64,000 nucleotides of DNA from Streptomyces omiyaensis (GCF_014650895.1 NZ_BMVV01000006.1:1-64000); one strand, 5' to 3'; numbered from the stretch's first letter, positions 25,576 to 34,195 are shown. The notes: a model not told the origin generated them from the sequence alone. Numbers and translations are program-made.

Positions 25576-27273
25576 TCAGGCCTGGCGGCGCACCTCGACC
25601 ACGCGGAAGCGGTTGGAGACGAAGGCGCCGTCGCACAGCGCCGCGTTCGCCGCCGGGTTGCCGCCCGAGCCGTGGAAGTCGGAGAAGGCGGCGGTCTGGT
25701 TCACGTACACCCCGCCCGTCAGGTTGAGCGAGAGCTGCGCCGACTCCTCCAGGCAGATCTCCTCCACGGCCCGCTCGGTGTCGGCGGACGTCGTGTACGC
25801 GCCGACGGTCATCGCGCCCTTGTCGCGGATCGTGCGCCGCAGCAGCTCCAGGCCGTCGGCGGTGGAGTCCACCGAGACGGCGAAGGAGACCGGGCCGAAG
25901 CACTCGGAGAGGTACGCGGCCTCCGCGTCCGGCTTGGAGCCGTCCAGCTTCACCATGACCGGGGTGCGGACGACCGCCTCCGGGAAGTCCGGGTTGACGA
26001 CCTCGCGGGAGGCCAGGGCCACCTCGCCCAGGCCGGCGGCCGCCTCCAGGCGGGCCTTCACGTCCGGGTTGACCAGGGCGCCGAGCAGGGCGTTGGCCCG
26101 GGCGTCGTCGCCGAGGAGGCCGCCGACCGCGGCGGCCAGGTCGGACACCACCTCGTCGTAGGACCGGGGGCCCTGGTCGGTGGCGATACCGTCGCGCGGG
26201 ATCAGCAGGTTCTGCGGGGTGGTGCACATCTGGCCGCTGTACAGGGAGAGCGAGAACGCCAGGTTGGACAGCATCCCCCTGTAGTCGTCGGTGGAGTCGA
26301 TCAGCACCGTGTTGACGCCGGCCTTCTCCGTGTAGACCTGGGCCTGCCGGGCGTTGGCCTCCAGCCAGTCGCCGAAGGCGGTGGAGCCGGTGTAGTCGAT
26401 GATCCGGATCTCCGGGCGGACCGCCAGGGTCTTGGCGATGCCCTCGCCCGGACGCTCGGTGGCCAGCGCCACCAGGTTCGGGTCGAAGCCGGACTCGGCG
26501 AGGACCTCGCGGGCGACCTTCACGGTCAGCGCGAGCGGGAGGACCGCGCGCGGGTGCGGCTTCACCAGGACCGCGTTGCCCGTGGCGAGGGAGGCGAAGA
26601 GGCCGGGGTAGCCGTTCCACGTCGGGAAGGTGTTGCAGCCGATGACCAGGGCGATCCCGCGGCCGACCGGGGTGAACTCCTTGCTCAGCTCCAGCGGGTC
26701 CCGCTTGCCCTGCGGCTTGGACCAGGCGGACCGGCCGGCGGGGGTGCGGGTCTGCTCCTCGTACGCGTACGCCACCGCCTCCAGGCCGCGGTCCTGCGCG
26801 TGCGGGCCACCGGCCTGGAACGCCATCATGAACGCCTGGCCGCTGGTGTGCATGACGGCGTGGGCGAACTCGTGGGTGCGGGCGGAGATCCGGGCCAGGA
26901 CCTCCAGACAGACCAGGGCGCGCGTCTCGGCCCCGGCGTCGCGCCACGCGGGCAGGCCGGCGCGCATCGCGGGCAGCAGCACGTCGACGTCCGCGTGCGG
27001 GTACTCGACGCCCAGCGCGGGGCCGTACGGCGAGACCTCGCCGCCGGTCCAGCCGTCGGTGCCCGGCTGGTCGAGGTCGAAGCGGCCGTTCAGCACCGCC
27101 TGGTGGGCGGCGAGGCCGGCGGACGCGTCCAGCGAGCCGTCCGCCCCGTACGCCTTCGGATGCTCCGGATACGGCGACCAGTAGGCACGGCTGCGGATGG
27201 TGGCGAGGGCCTGATCGAGCGTGGACCGGTGCTTCTCGGCCAGAACGTCGGTGATCGGCTGGGCGGTGGCCAT
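25576..27273 (-). CDS. paaN: Phenylacetate degradation protein PaaN (aldehyde dehydrogenase family)
   Basis: Protein of 565 residues of the PaaN group, an aldehyde dehydrogenase-like enzyme of phenylacetyl-CoA catabolism associated with ring-opening or oxidation steps. Visible are IGCNTFPTWNGYPGLFASLA (cofactor segment with the conserved Asn) and SGQMCTTPQNLLIP with the catalytic Cys, plus a long N-terminal extension before the ALDH fold. The enoyl-hydratase domain of proteobacterial PaaZ is absent, so ring hydrolysis must be supplied by another protein. The ATG at 27273 is followed by ATAQPITDVL. It is divergent from paaH, with a PaaR-type box in between. Confidence 0.93.
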   Translation of the reverse strand: MATAQPITDVLAEKHRSTLDQALATIRSRAYWSPYPEHPKAYGADGSLDASAGLAAHQAVLNGRFDLDQPGTDGWTGGEVSPYGPALGVEYPHADVDVLLPAMRAGLPAWRDAGAETRALVCLEVLARISARTHEFAHAVMHTSGQAFMMAFQAGGPHAQDRGLEAVAYAYEEQTRTPAGRSAWSKPQGKRDPLELSKEFTPVGRGIALVIGCNTFPTWNGYPGLFASLATGNAVLVKPHPRAVLPLALTVKVAREVLAESGFDPNLVALATERPGEGIAKTLAVRPEIRIIDYTGSTAFGDWLEANARQAQVYTEKAGVNTVLIDSTDDYRGMLSNLAFSLSLYSGQMCTTPQNLLIPRDGIATDQGPRSYDEVVSDLAAAVGGLLGDDARANALLGALVNPDVKARLEAAAGLGEVALASREVVNPDFPEAVVRTPVMVKLDGSKPDAEAAYLSECFGPVSFAVSVDSTADGLELLRRTIRDKGAMTVGAYTTSADTERAVEEICLEESAQLSLNLTGGVYVNQTAAFSDFHGSGGNPAANAALCDGAFVSNRFRVVEVRRQA

Positions 27274-27328
27274 GGATGGACCAACTCCTCGTCGAGCTGG
27301 GCAGGGAGACGGGTACGGAGTTAGAGTA

Positions 27329-27342
27329 ACCGAACGATCGGT
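27329..27342. promoter_or_regulatory. PaaR-type operator between paaN and paaH
   Basis: ACCGAACGATCGGT is a 14-bp inverted repeat (ACCGA-N4-TCGGT) identical to the reverse complement of the paaA box. Lying between divergent genes, one dimer could control both paaN and paaH-paaR. A DnaA-box-like TGTGGAAAA (one mismatch) follows at 27367-27375. Confidence 0.75.
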
Positions 27343-27397
27343 CGGGACAAGGGGGTCCGTCGATCCTGTGGAAAACCCATCGGGGAGGATCACTCCT

Positions 27398-29026
27398 ATG
27401 AGCGCCGACAGCAGCGCCGACAGCAGCGCCGACAGCAGCGCCGGCACGAGCGCCGCCGTGCAGGCCGACGGGACCGTCAGGGGGAGCGCCACCATGCGCG
27501 ACGCAAGCGCCAAGGGCGAGGCGATCGAGCGGGACCGGACGGTCGCCGTCGTCGGCACCGGCACCATGGGCCAGGGGATCGCGCAGGTGGCGCTGGTCGC
27601 CGGCCATCCCGTACGCCTCCACGACAGCGCCCCCGGCCGGGCCGCCGAGGCCGTCGCGGCGATCACCGCCCGACTGGACCGGCTCGTCGAGAAGGGCCGC
27701 CTGGACGCCGCCGCCCGCGAGGACGCCGCCGGACGGCTGCACGCGGCCGAGGACCTGGCGGAGCTCGCCGACGCGGCCCTCGTCGTCGAGGCGATCGTCG
27801 AGGACCTGGCGGTCAAGCAGCGGCTCTTCGCCGACCTGGAGGAGGTCGTCGGGGACGACGCCCTCCTCGCCACCAACACCTCCTCCCTCTCCGTCACCGC
27901 CATCGCCGGGGGGCTGCGGCTCCCCGGCCGCTTCGTCGGCCTGCACTTCTTCAACCCGGCGCCGCTGCTCCCCCTCGTCGAGGTCGTCCGCGGCTTCGCC
28001 ACCGACGAGACGGCCGCCACGCGCGCGTACGAGACCGTCCTGGCCTGGGGCAAGACGCCGGTGCGCTGCGCCGACACCCCCGGGTTCATCGTCAACCGGA
28101 TCGCCCGCCCCTTCTACGCGGAGGCCTTCCGCGTGTACGAGGAGGGGCACGCCGACCCGGCGACCATCGACGCGGCGCTGCGCGAGAGCGGCGGCTTCCG
28201 GATGGGCCCGTTCGAGCTGACCGACCTGATCGGGCAGGACGTGAACGAGGCCGTCACCCGCTCGGTGTGGGAGTCCTTCTTCCAGGACCAGAAGTTCACG
28301 CCGTCGCTGGCGCAGCGCAGGCTCGTGGAGTCCCGGCGGCTGGGCCGCAAGACGGGGCACGGCTGGTTCCCGTACGGGGAGGGCGCCGAGCGGCCCGAGC
28401 CGCACACCGCGCCGCCCGCGAAGGCGCCGGAGCGGATCACCGTCCGCGGCGACCTCGGGCCGGCCCAGGCGCTGGTCGGGCTCATCGAGGGGGCGGGGAT
28501 CGCGGTCCGCCGCAAGCGGGGCGACGGCTTCGTCGAGCTGCCGGGAGGCATGAAGCTCAGCCTCGTCGACGGCGAGAGCTCCTTCGAGTACCACCAGGAG
28601 GAGATCGCCTACTTCGACCTCGCCCTCGACTACGCGGCGGCGACCCGGATCGTCCTGTCGGTCCGGGAGGGGACCGATCCCGCGTCCGTGGAGGAGGCGG
28701 TGGGCCTCTTCCAGGCGCTCGGCAAGCAGGTCTCCGTCATCGGCGACGTGCCCGGCATGATCGTGGGCCGGACGGTGGCGATGCTGGTGGACCTCGCGGT
28801 CGACGCCGTCGACCGGGGCGTCGCCACCGCCGAGGACGTCGACACCGCCATGCGGCTCGGCGTGAACTATCCGGCCGGACCGCTGGAATGGGCGGCGAGA
28901 CTGGGCCACCGGCGCGTGAACGCCCTGCTGGGCCAGCTCCACGAGCGGTACCCCACGGGCCGGTACGCGCCGGCGATCGGCCTGGTGCGCCGCGGATACA
29001 CCGAGGAAGCGGAGGAGGCCCGATGA
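27398..29026 (+). CDS. paaH: 3-hydroxyacyl-CoA dehydrogenase
   Basis: Protein of 542 residues that oxidises 3-hydroxyadipyl-CoA to 3-oxoadipyl-CoA with NAD+. The Rossmann motif VAVVGTGTMGQGIAQVALV (about 47-65) is followed by the catalytic region LHFFNPAPLLPLVEVV. Two successive C-terminal 3HCDH domains (one beginning near TPGFIVNRIARPFYAE, one near VPGMIVGRTVAMLVD) give the double-domain architecture of PaaH. The ATG at 27398 has GGGGAGG 9 nt upstream. Before the enzyme fold is a 45-residue Ser/Ala/Asp-rich leader encoded by 12-bp repeats. It overlaps paaR by 4 nt. Confidence 0.94.
   Translation: MSADSSADSSADSSAGTSAAVQADGTVRGSATMRDASAKGEAIERDRTVAVVGTGTMGQGIAQVALVAGHPVRLHDSAPGRAAEAVAAITARLDRLVEKGRLDAAAREDAAGRLHAAEDLAELADAALVVEAIVEDLAVKQRLFADLEEVVGDDALLATNTSSLSVTAIAGGLRLPGRFVGLHFFNPAPLLPLVEVVRGFATDETAATRAYETVLAWGKTPVRCADTPGFIVNRIARPFYAEAFRVYEEGHADPATIDAALRESGGFRMGPFELTDLIGQDVNEAVTRSVWESFFQDQKFTPSLAQRRLVESRRLGRKTGHGWFPYGEGAERPEPHTAPPAKAPERITVRGDLGPAQALVGLIEGAGIAVRRKRGDGFVELPGGMKLSLVDGESSFEYHQEEIAYFDLALDYAAATRIVLSVREGTDPASVEEAVGLFQALGKQVSVIGDVPGMIVGRTVAMLVDLAVDAVDRGVATAEDVDTAMRLGVNYPAGPLEWAARLGHRRVNALLGQLHERYPTGRYAPAIGLVRRGYTEEAEEAR
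27401..27448 (+). repeat. 12-bp tandem repeat at the start of paaH
   Basis: AGCGCCGACAGC is repeated three times exactly and once in degenerate form immediately after the start codon, encoding Ser-Ala-Asp-Ser units. It is in frame and outside the enzyme fold, so copy-number change would be tolerated. Confidence 0.85.
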
Positions 29027-29613
29027 CGACGGCCCGACGCGACACGTACACCCCCGAGACGCTGCTCTCGGTCGCGGTGAGGGTCTTCAACGAGCGCGGC
29101 TACGACGGCACCTCCATGGAGCACCTGTCCAAGGCGGCCGGGATCTCCAAGTCCTCGATCTACCACCACGTGGCGGGCAAGGAGGAGCTGCTGCGGCGGG
29201 CGGTCAGCCGGGCCCTGGACGGGCTCTTCGCGATCCTCGACGAGCCGGGCGCGGTGCGCGGCCGGGCCGTGGAGCGGGTCGAGCACGTGACCCGGCGGAC
29301 CGTCGAGGTGCTGATAGCGGAGCTGCCGTACGTGACGCTGCTGCTGCGGGTGCGGGGCAACACCGCGACCGAGCGGTGGGCGATGGAGCGGCGCCGGGAG
29401 TTCGACCAGCGCGTGGCCGAGCTGCTCGGGGCGGCCGCCGCCGAGGGGGACCTGCGGTCCGACGTGGACATCCGGCTCGCCACCCGGCTCCTCTTCGGCA
29501 TGATCAACTCGCTGGTGGAGTGGTACCGGCCCCATCCGGACCAGACGGAGCGCGATCAGCTCGCCGAGACCGTCGCCCACCTCGCCTTCGACGGCCTGCG
29601 CAAGCCGCACTGA
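29023..29613 (+). CDS. paaR: TetR-family regulator of phenylacetate catabolism
   Basis: Protein of 196 residues with an N-terminal helix-turn-helix (NERGYDGTSMEHLSKAAGIS, then SSIYHHVAGKEELLRRA) and a helical ligand-binding C-terminus ending in HLAFDGLRKPH. It is translationally coupled to paaH (ATGA). PaaR proteins repress paa genes and are released by phenylacetyl-CoA in related actinobacteria. The identical palindromes upstream of paaA and between paaN/paaH are its likely operators. The symbol is by context. Confidence 0.85.
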   Translation: MTTARRDTYTPETLLSVAVRVFNERGYDGTSMEHLSKAAGISKSSIYHHVAGKEELLRRAVSRALDGLFAILDEPGAVRGRAVERVEHVTRRTVEVLIAELPYVTLLLRVRGNTATERWAMERRREFDQRVAELLGAAAAEGDLRSDVDIRLATRLLFGMINSLVEWYRPHPDQTERDQLAETVAHLAFDGLRKPH

Positions 29614-29702
29614 GCACCCGGCGGGGGGGCGGCAGGGGCCCCTCGGGGGCTTGGAAGGGCGTGGAGGGCCTTCTCGGGCCCCGGAAGGCGTACAGGAGCG
29701 CC

Positions 29703-29734
29703 AGGAGGGCCCCGGGGCGTCCCGGGGCCCTCCT
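29703..29734. terminator. Terminator hairpin between paaR and bkdR
   Basis: Perfect 14-bp stem (29703-29716 with 29721-29734) with a GCGT loop, between convergent stops at 29613 and 29786. Confidence 0.82.
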
Positions 29735-29785
29735 GCCGTGTCCGCGCTGTCCTGCCGTGTCCGTCGGCCGCGGGGCGTCCCGGGC

Positions 29786-30352
29786 TCAGGGGCCCGGGTC
29801 GGCGTTCATGTCCATCTCGTCGAAGACCAGCAGGGTGCGGGTGGAGAGCACCTCCGGGATCGCCTGGAGGCGGGTGAGGACCAGTTCGCGCAGGGTCCGG
29901 TTGTCCGGGGTGTGGACCAGCAGCAGGACGTCGAAATCGCCGCTGACCAGGGCGATGTGCGCGGCCCCGGGGAGCGCCTTGAGCTGTTCGCGGACCGTGC
30001 GCCAGGAGTTCTGGACGATCTTGAGCGTGATGTAGGCGGAGGCTCCGTGGCCCGCCCGCTCGTGGTTGACGCGGGCGCTGAAGCCGCGGATCACGCCGTC
30101 GTCGATCAGCCGGTTGATCCGGGCGTACGCGTTGGCGCGGGAGACGTGCACCCGCTCGGCCACGGAGCGCACCGAGGCGCGTCCGTCCGTCTGGAGCAGT
30201 CGCAGGATGTCCCGGTCTATCGCGTCCAGCGGGCGTGCCGGGGCGGCGTACGCCGGTGTGTCCGAGGGCGCGCTCAGCACCTCGCCGACGACGTCCTCCG
30301 CCGCTCCGTCCGGGGACCCGCCCCGAGCGGCGGCCATTTGTTCATCCGCCAT
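29786..30352 (-). CDS. bkdR: Lrp/AsnC-family regulator of branched-chain keto-acid dehydrogenase
   Basis: Protein of 188 residues: a loosely structured N-terminus (about 1-40), a helix-turn-helix (DRDILRLLQTDGRASVRSVA, RVHVSRANAYARINRLIDDG) and a C-terminal ligand-sensing domain (YITLKIVQNSWRTVREQLKA, SGDFDVLLLVHTPD). It is divergent from the bkdA gene. In S. coelicolor a gene in this setting, bkdR, was shown to repress the adjacent bkd cluster and to affect development. Branched-chain amino acids are the presumed inducers. Start at the ATG at 30352; the frame above it is antisense to bkdA. Confidence 0.9.
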   Translation of the reverse strand: MADEQMAAARGGSPDGAAEDVVGEVLSAPSDTPAYAAPARPLDAIDRDILRLLQTDGRASVRSVAERVHVSRANAYARINRLIDDGVIRGFSARVNHERAGHGASAYITLKIVQNSWRTVREQLKALPGAAHIALVSGDFDVLLLVHTPDNRTLRELVLTRLQAIPEVLSTRTLLVFDEMDMNADPGP

Positions 30353-30410
30353 GTCCCCCCGCCTCTCTCCGGTGGACGACCTGTCTCTATCCCAGGCTGT
30401 GGAGAACCGT

Positions 30411-30419
30411 TTGTCCACA
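30411..30419 (+). promoter_or_regulatory. DnaA box in the bkdR-bkdA gap
   Basis: A perfect TTGTCCACA in the 186-bp divergent intergenic region. Isolated, so its function is uncertain. Confidence 0.4.
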
Positions 30420-30453
30420 GGCTGGAGGTGCCTGTAGCCAAAATGCCTCCACG

Positions 30454-30467
30454 ACCGAACAATCGGT
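30454..30467. promoter_or_regulatory. PaaR-like box upstream of bkdA
   Basis: ACCGAACAATCGGT is the same inverted repeat ACCGA-N4-TCGGT as at the paa promoters, differing by one base in the spacer. An additional inverted pair TGGAGG (30423-30428) and CCTCCA (30446-30451) lies just upstream and could be part of a BkdR site. Confidence 0.55.
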
Positions 30468-30538
30468 AGGTGAGGCGCACCACACTCGCGCCACCCGCCT
30501 TCGGGTCTTATGCCCGCTCCCACGAGGAGGTGGACTCG

Positions 30539-31690
30539 TTGCAACAGCGCAGTTCGACGGTCCAGGAGCCGCTCGCCGAGACGGCCCACCGGCCCACGCC
30601 GCCGCCGGCCTGGCGCCCGCGGACCGACCCCGCCCCGCTGCTGCCCGACGCCGAGCCGCTGCGCGTGCTCGGCACCGACGCGGTGGCCGACGCCGACCCC
30701 GCGCTGCTGCGCCGGCTCTACGCGGAGCTGGTCCGCGGCCGCCGGTACAACGCCCAGGCGACCGCCCTCACCAAGCAGGGCCGGCTCGCCGTCTACCCGT
30801 CCACCACCGGCCAGGAGGCGTGCGAGATCGGGGCGGCCCTCGCCCTGGAGGAGCGGGACTGGCTCTTCCCCTCGTACCGGGACACCCTCGCGGCCGTCGC
30901 CCGCGGCCTCGACCCGGTCCAGGCGCTCACGCTGCTGCGCGGCGACTGGCACACCGGCTACGACCCGCGCGAGCACCGCGTCGCGCCGCTGTGCACCCCG
31001 CTCGCCACCCAGCTGCCGCACGCCGTGGGCCTCGCCCACGCGGCCCGGCTGAAGGGCGACGACGTGGTCGCGCTCGCCATGGTCGGCGACGGCGGCACCA
31101 GCGAGGGCGACTTCCACGAGGCGCTGAACTTCGCCGCCGTGTGGCAGGCACCGGTGGTCTTCTTCGTGCAGAACAACGGCTTCGCGATCTCCGTGCCCCT
31201 CGCCAAGCAGACCGCCGCCCCCTCGCTCGCCCACAAGGCCGTCGGGTACGGCATGCCGGGCCGCCTGGTGGACGGCAACGACGCGGTCGCGGTGCACCAG
31301 GTCCTCACCGAGGCGGTGACCCGCGCCCGGCGCGGCGGCGGCCCCACCCTCGTCGAGGCGATCACCTACCGGATCGACGCCCACACCAACGCCGACGACG
31401 CCACCCGCTACCGCGCGGACGGCGAGGTCGAGGCCTGGCGTGCGCACGACCCGGTCCTCCTCCTCGAACGGGAGCTGACCGCCCGCGGGCTGCTCGACGA
31501 CGAGGGCCGACGGGCCGCGGCCGAGGCCGCCGAGACGATGGCGGCGCAGCTGCGCGAGCGGATGAACGCCGACCCGGTGCTCGCCCCGATGGACCTCTTC
31601 ACCCACGTCTACGCCGAGCAGACCGCGCAGCTGCGCGAGCAGGCGGCGCAGCTGCGGGCCGAACTCGAAGCGGAGGGCGAGAGCCGATGA
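30539..31690 (+). CDS. bkdA: Branched-chain 2-oxo acid dehydrogenase E1 alpha subunit (first cluster)
   Basis: Protein of 383 residues. Together with E1 beta it decarboxylates 2-oxo acids from Val, Leu and Ile using thiamine diphosphate. The thiamine-binding motif runs from GDGGTSEGDFHEALNF to FFVQNN. The phosphorylation-loop region YRIDAHTNADDATRYR is also clear. I place the start at the TTG at 30539 because GAGGAGG lies 8-10 nt before it; the frame also opens at 30470. The stop overlaps bkdB (ATGA). The branched acyl-CoA products prime iso/anteiso fatty acids and polyketides. The symbol follows the bkdABC naming used for the Streptomyces cluster of similar lengths (from memory). Confidence 0.92.
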   Translation: MQQRSSTVQEPLAETAHRPTPPPAWRPRTDPAPLLPDAEPLRVLGTDAVADADPALLRRLYAELVRGRRYNAQATALTKQGRLAVYPSTTGQEACEIGAALALEERDWLFPSYRDTLAAVARGLDPVQALTLLRGDWHTGYDPREHRVAPLCTPLATQLPHAVGLAHAARLKGDDVVALAMVGDGGTSEGDFHEALNFAAVWQAPVVFFVQNNGFAISVPLAKQTAAPSLAHKAVGYGMPGRLVDGNDAVAVHQVLTEAVTRARRGGGPTLVEAITYRIDAHTNADDATRYRADGEVEAWRAHDPVLLLERELTARGLLDDEGRRAAAEAAETMAAQLRERMNADPVLAPMDLFTHVYAEQTAQLREQAAQLRAELEAEGESR

Positions 31691-32724
31691 CGACGGCGAC
31701 GACCGGCGCGGCGGCCGCCAAGGCGGCGGGCCGGGCCAAGCCGGCCACCATGGCGCAGGCGCTCCAGCGCGCCATGCGCGACGCGATGGCCGAGGACCCC
31801 ACCGTCCACGTCATGGGCGAGGACGTCGGCACCCTCGGCGGCGTCTTCCGGGTCACCGACGGGCTCGCCAAGGAGTTCGGCGAGGACCGCTGCACGGACA
31901 CCCCGCTGGCCGAGGCGGGCATCCTCGGCACCGCCGTCGGCATGGCCATGTACGGCCTGCGGCCGGTGGTCGAGATGCAGTTCGACGCGTTCGCCTACCC
32001 GGCGTTCGAGCAGCTCGTCTCGCACGTGGCGAAGATGCGGAACCGGACGCGCGGCGCGATGCCGATGCCGATGGTCATCCGGGTGCCGTACGGCGGCGGG
32101 ATCGGCGGCGTCGAGCACCACAGCGACTCCTCCGAGATCTACTACATGGCCACCCCCGGCCTGCACGTGGTCACCCCGGCCACCGTCGAGGACGCCTACG
32201 GGCTGCTGCGGGCGGCCATCGCCTCCGACGACCCGGTCGTCTTCCTGGAGCCCAAGCGGCTCTACTGGTCGAAGTCCGACTGGTCGCCCGAGGCACCCGC
32301 GCGCGTGGAGCCGATCGGCAAGGCCGTGGTCCGCCGGCCCGGCACCAGCGCCACCCTGATCACCTACGGCCCCTCGCTGCCGGTCTGCCTGGAGGCGGCC
32401 GAGGCGGCCACCGCCGAGGGCTGGGACCTGGAGGTCGTCGACCTCCGCTCGCTCGTGCCCTTCGACGACGAGACCGTCGCCGCCTCGGTGCGGCGCACCG
32501 GCCGCGCGGTCGTGGTCCACGAGTCCGGCGGCTTCGCCGGCCCCGGCGCGGAGATCGCCGCCCGGGTCACCGAGCGCTGCTTCCACCACCTGGAGGCGCC
32601 GGTGCTGCGGGTCGCGGGCTTCGACATCCCCTACCCGCCGCCGATGCTGGAGCGGCACCACCTGCCGGGCGTCGACCGGATCCTGGACGCGGTCGCGCGC
32701 CTCCAGTGGGAAGCGGGGAACTGA
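31687..32724 (+). CDS. bkdB: Branched-chain 2-oxo acid dehydrogenase E1 beta subunit (first cluster)
   Basis: Protein of 345 residues with the transketolase pyrimidine-binding domain (MGEDVGTLGGVFRVTDGLAK) and the C-terminal transketolase domain (ATLITYGPSLPVCLEAAEAA). It forms the alpha2beta2 E1 with BkdA. The ATG at 31687 overlaps the bkdA stop; an internal ATG 21 codons later, at MAQALQRAM, marks where homology usually begins. About 20 residues at the N-terminus are Ala/Thr-rich. Confidence 0.95.
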   Translation: MTTATTGAAAAKAAGRAKPATMAQALQRAMRDAMAEDPTVHVMGEDVGTLGGVFRVTDGLAKEFGEDRCTDTPLAEAGILGTAVGMAMYGLRPVVEMQFDAFAYPAFEQLVSHVAKMRNRTRGAMPMPMVIRVPYGGGIGGVEHHSDSSEIYYMATPGLHVVTPATVEDAYGLLRAAIASDDPVVFLEPKRLYWSKSDWSPEAPARVEPIGKAVVRRPGTSATLITYGPSLPVCLEAAEAATAEGWDLEVVDLRSLVPFDDETVAASVRRTGRAVVVHESGGFAGPGAEIAARVTERCFHHLEAPVLRVAGFDIPYPPPMLERHHLPGVDRILDAVARLQWEAGN

Positions 32725-34145
32725 TGCCGCAGGTCCTGGAGTTCAAGCTGCCCGACCTCGGTGAGGGACTCACCGAGGCGGAGATCGTCCGCTGGCTGGT
32801 GAACGTCGGCGACGTCGTCGCGATCGACCAGCCGGTCGTCGAGGTCGAGACCGCCAAGGCGATGGTCGAGGTCCCCTGCCCGTACGGGGGCGTGGTCACC
32901 GCCCGCTTCGGCGAGGAGGGAACCGAACTGCCCGTCGGGGCCCCGCTCCTGACGGTCGCGGTCGGCGCGCCCGCCGGGACGACCGCGCCGCCCACCGCGG
33001 GGGAGGCGGCCGGCGCCGCCGAGTCCGCGGTCTCCTCGGAGTACTCGGGCAACGTGCTCGTCGGCTACGGCACCGCGGGCCCGGCGGCCCGCCGGCGCCG
33101 GATCCGTCCCCAGTCCCCGGCCGTCGCCCATCCCACGCCGAACGCGACGGCCGGCCCCGCCCCGAGCGTCCGGGCGGCTGCCCCGGTGGCCCTGGCGACC
33201 CCGGCGGCTCCCCCTGCTCCCGCTCCGGCGGGGGCGGGAACCGCCGGCGGCTCCGAGGGGCCGATCCCGGTCATCTCCCCGCTGGTGCGGAAGCTCGCCC
33301 GCGACCGGGGCCTCGACCTGCGCGAGGTGCCCGGCTCGGGTCCCGAGGGCCTCATCCTGCGCGCCGACGTCGAGCGGGCCCTCACCGCCCGCGAGGCGCC
33401 CGCCGCGGCCGCCCCGGCCACCGCGGTCGCCCCGGCTGCCTCGGCCGCCGCTCCGGCCGGTGAGCGGATCCCGCTGCGCGGGCTGCGCGGCGCCGTCGCC
33501 GACAAGCTCTCCCGGAGCCGTACCGAGATCCCCGACGCGACCTGCTGGGTGGACGCCGACGCCACCGAACTCATGGCGGCGCGGGCGGCGATGAACGCGG
33601 CGGGCGGACCGAAGATCTCGCTCCTCGCGCTCCTCGCCCGGATCTGCGCCCACGCCCTGGCGCGCTTCCCCGAGCTGAACTCCACCGTGGACACGGCCGC
33701 GCGCGAGATCGTCCGGCTGCCCGCGGTGCACCTCGGCTTCGCCGCGCAGACGCCGCGCGGGCTCGTCGTCCCCGTGGTCCGGGACGCCGGGACGCGGACC
33801 GCCGAGTCGCTGACCGAGGAGTTCGCCCGGCTCACCGAGTCGGCCCGGCAGGGCACCCTCACCCCGGCCGACCTCACCGGCGGCACCTTCACCCTCAACA
33901 ACTACGGGGTGTTCGGGGTGGACGGCTCCACGCCGATCGTCAACCACCCCGAGGCGGCGATGCTCGGCGTCGGCCGGATCATCCCCAAGCCCTGGGTCCA
34001 CCAGGGCGAACTGGCCGTCCGTCAGGTGGTGCAGCTCTCGCTCACCTTCGACCACCGGGTCTGCGACGGCGGCACGGCCGGCGGCTTCCTGCGGTACGTC
34101 GCGGACTGCGTCGAACAGCCGGCGGTCCTGCTCCGCACGGTCTGA
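32724..34145 (+). CDS. bkdC: Dihydrolipoamide acyltransferase E2 (first bkd cluster)
   Basis: Protein of 473 residues and the core of the dehydrogenase complex. A single N-terminal lipoyl domain carries the lipoylated Lys in VETAKAMVEVP. A Pro/Ala linker, a peripheral subunit-binding domain (about 190-225, LVRKLARDRGLDLREVPGSG) and a catalytic acyltransferase domain ending with the active-site motif DHRVCDGG follow. The ATG overlaps the bkdB stop by one base (TGATG). The E3 subunit is not encoded nearby. Confidence 0.95.
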   Translation: MPQVLEFKLPDLGEGLTEAEIVRWLVNVGDVVAIDQPVVEVETAKAMVEVPCPYGGVVTARFGEEGTELPVGAPLLTVAVGAPAGTTAPPTAGEAAGAAESAVSSEYSGNVLVGYGTAGPAARRRRIRPQSPAVAHPTPNATAGPAPSVRAAAPVALATPAAPPAPAPAGAGTAGGSEGPIPVISPLVRKLARDRGLDLREVPGSGPEGLILRADVERALTAREAPAAAAPATAVAPAASAAAPAGERIPLRGLRGAVADKLSRSRTEIPDATCWVDADATELMAARAAMNAAGGPKISLLALLARICAHALARFPELNSTVDTAAREIVRLPAVHLGFAAQTPRGLVVPVVRDAGTRTAESLTEEFARLTESARQGTLTPADLTGGTFTLNNYGVFGVDGSTPIVNHPEAAMLGVGRIIPKPWVHQGELAVRQVVQLSLTFDHRVCDGGTAGGFLRYVADCVEQPAVLLRTV

Positions 34146-34160
34146 GCACGCGGGCGCGTA

Positions 34161-34195
34161 CCGGCCGGGCCCGGGGAACCACGGGGCCCGGCCGG
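34161..34195 (+). terminator. Terminator hairpin after bkdC
   Basis: Perfect 12-bp stem CCGGCCGGGCCC (34161-34172) with its complement at 34184-34195 and an 11-nt loop, 16 nt after the bkdC stop. Confidence 0.75.

Noticed and set aside
24491..28942. A 1483-codon open frame on the minus strand spanning HTTM, trmH, paaN and paaH
   Set aside because: It is antisense to well-conserved genes for most of its length and has repetitive Gly/Arg/Asp composition typical of GC-rich shadow frames.
29703..29734. Small RNA gene
   Set aside because: The strong hairpin lies between convergent stop codons and is adequately explained as a terminator; no promoter is seen.
17815..34145. Secondary-metabolite gene cluster around paa and bkd genes
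   Set aside because: All genes fit primary catabolism of phenylacetate and branched-chain amino acids; there is no polyketide synthase, NRPS or tailoring enzyme set.
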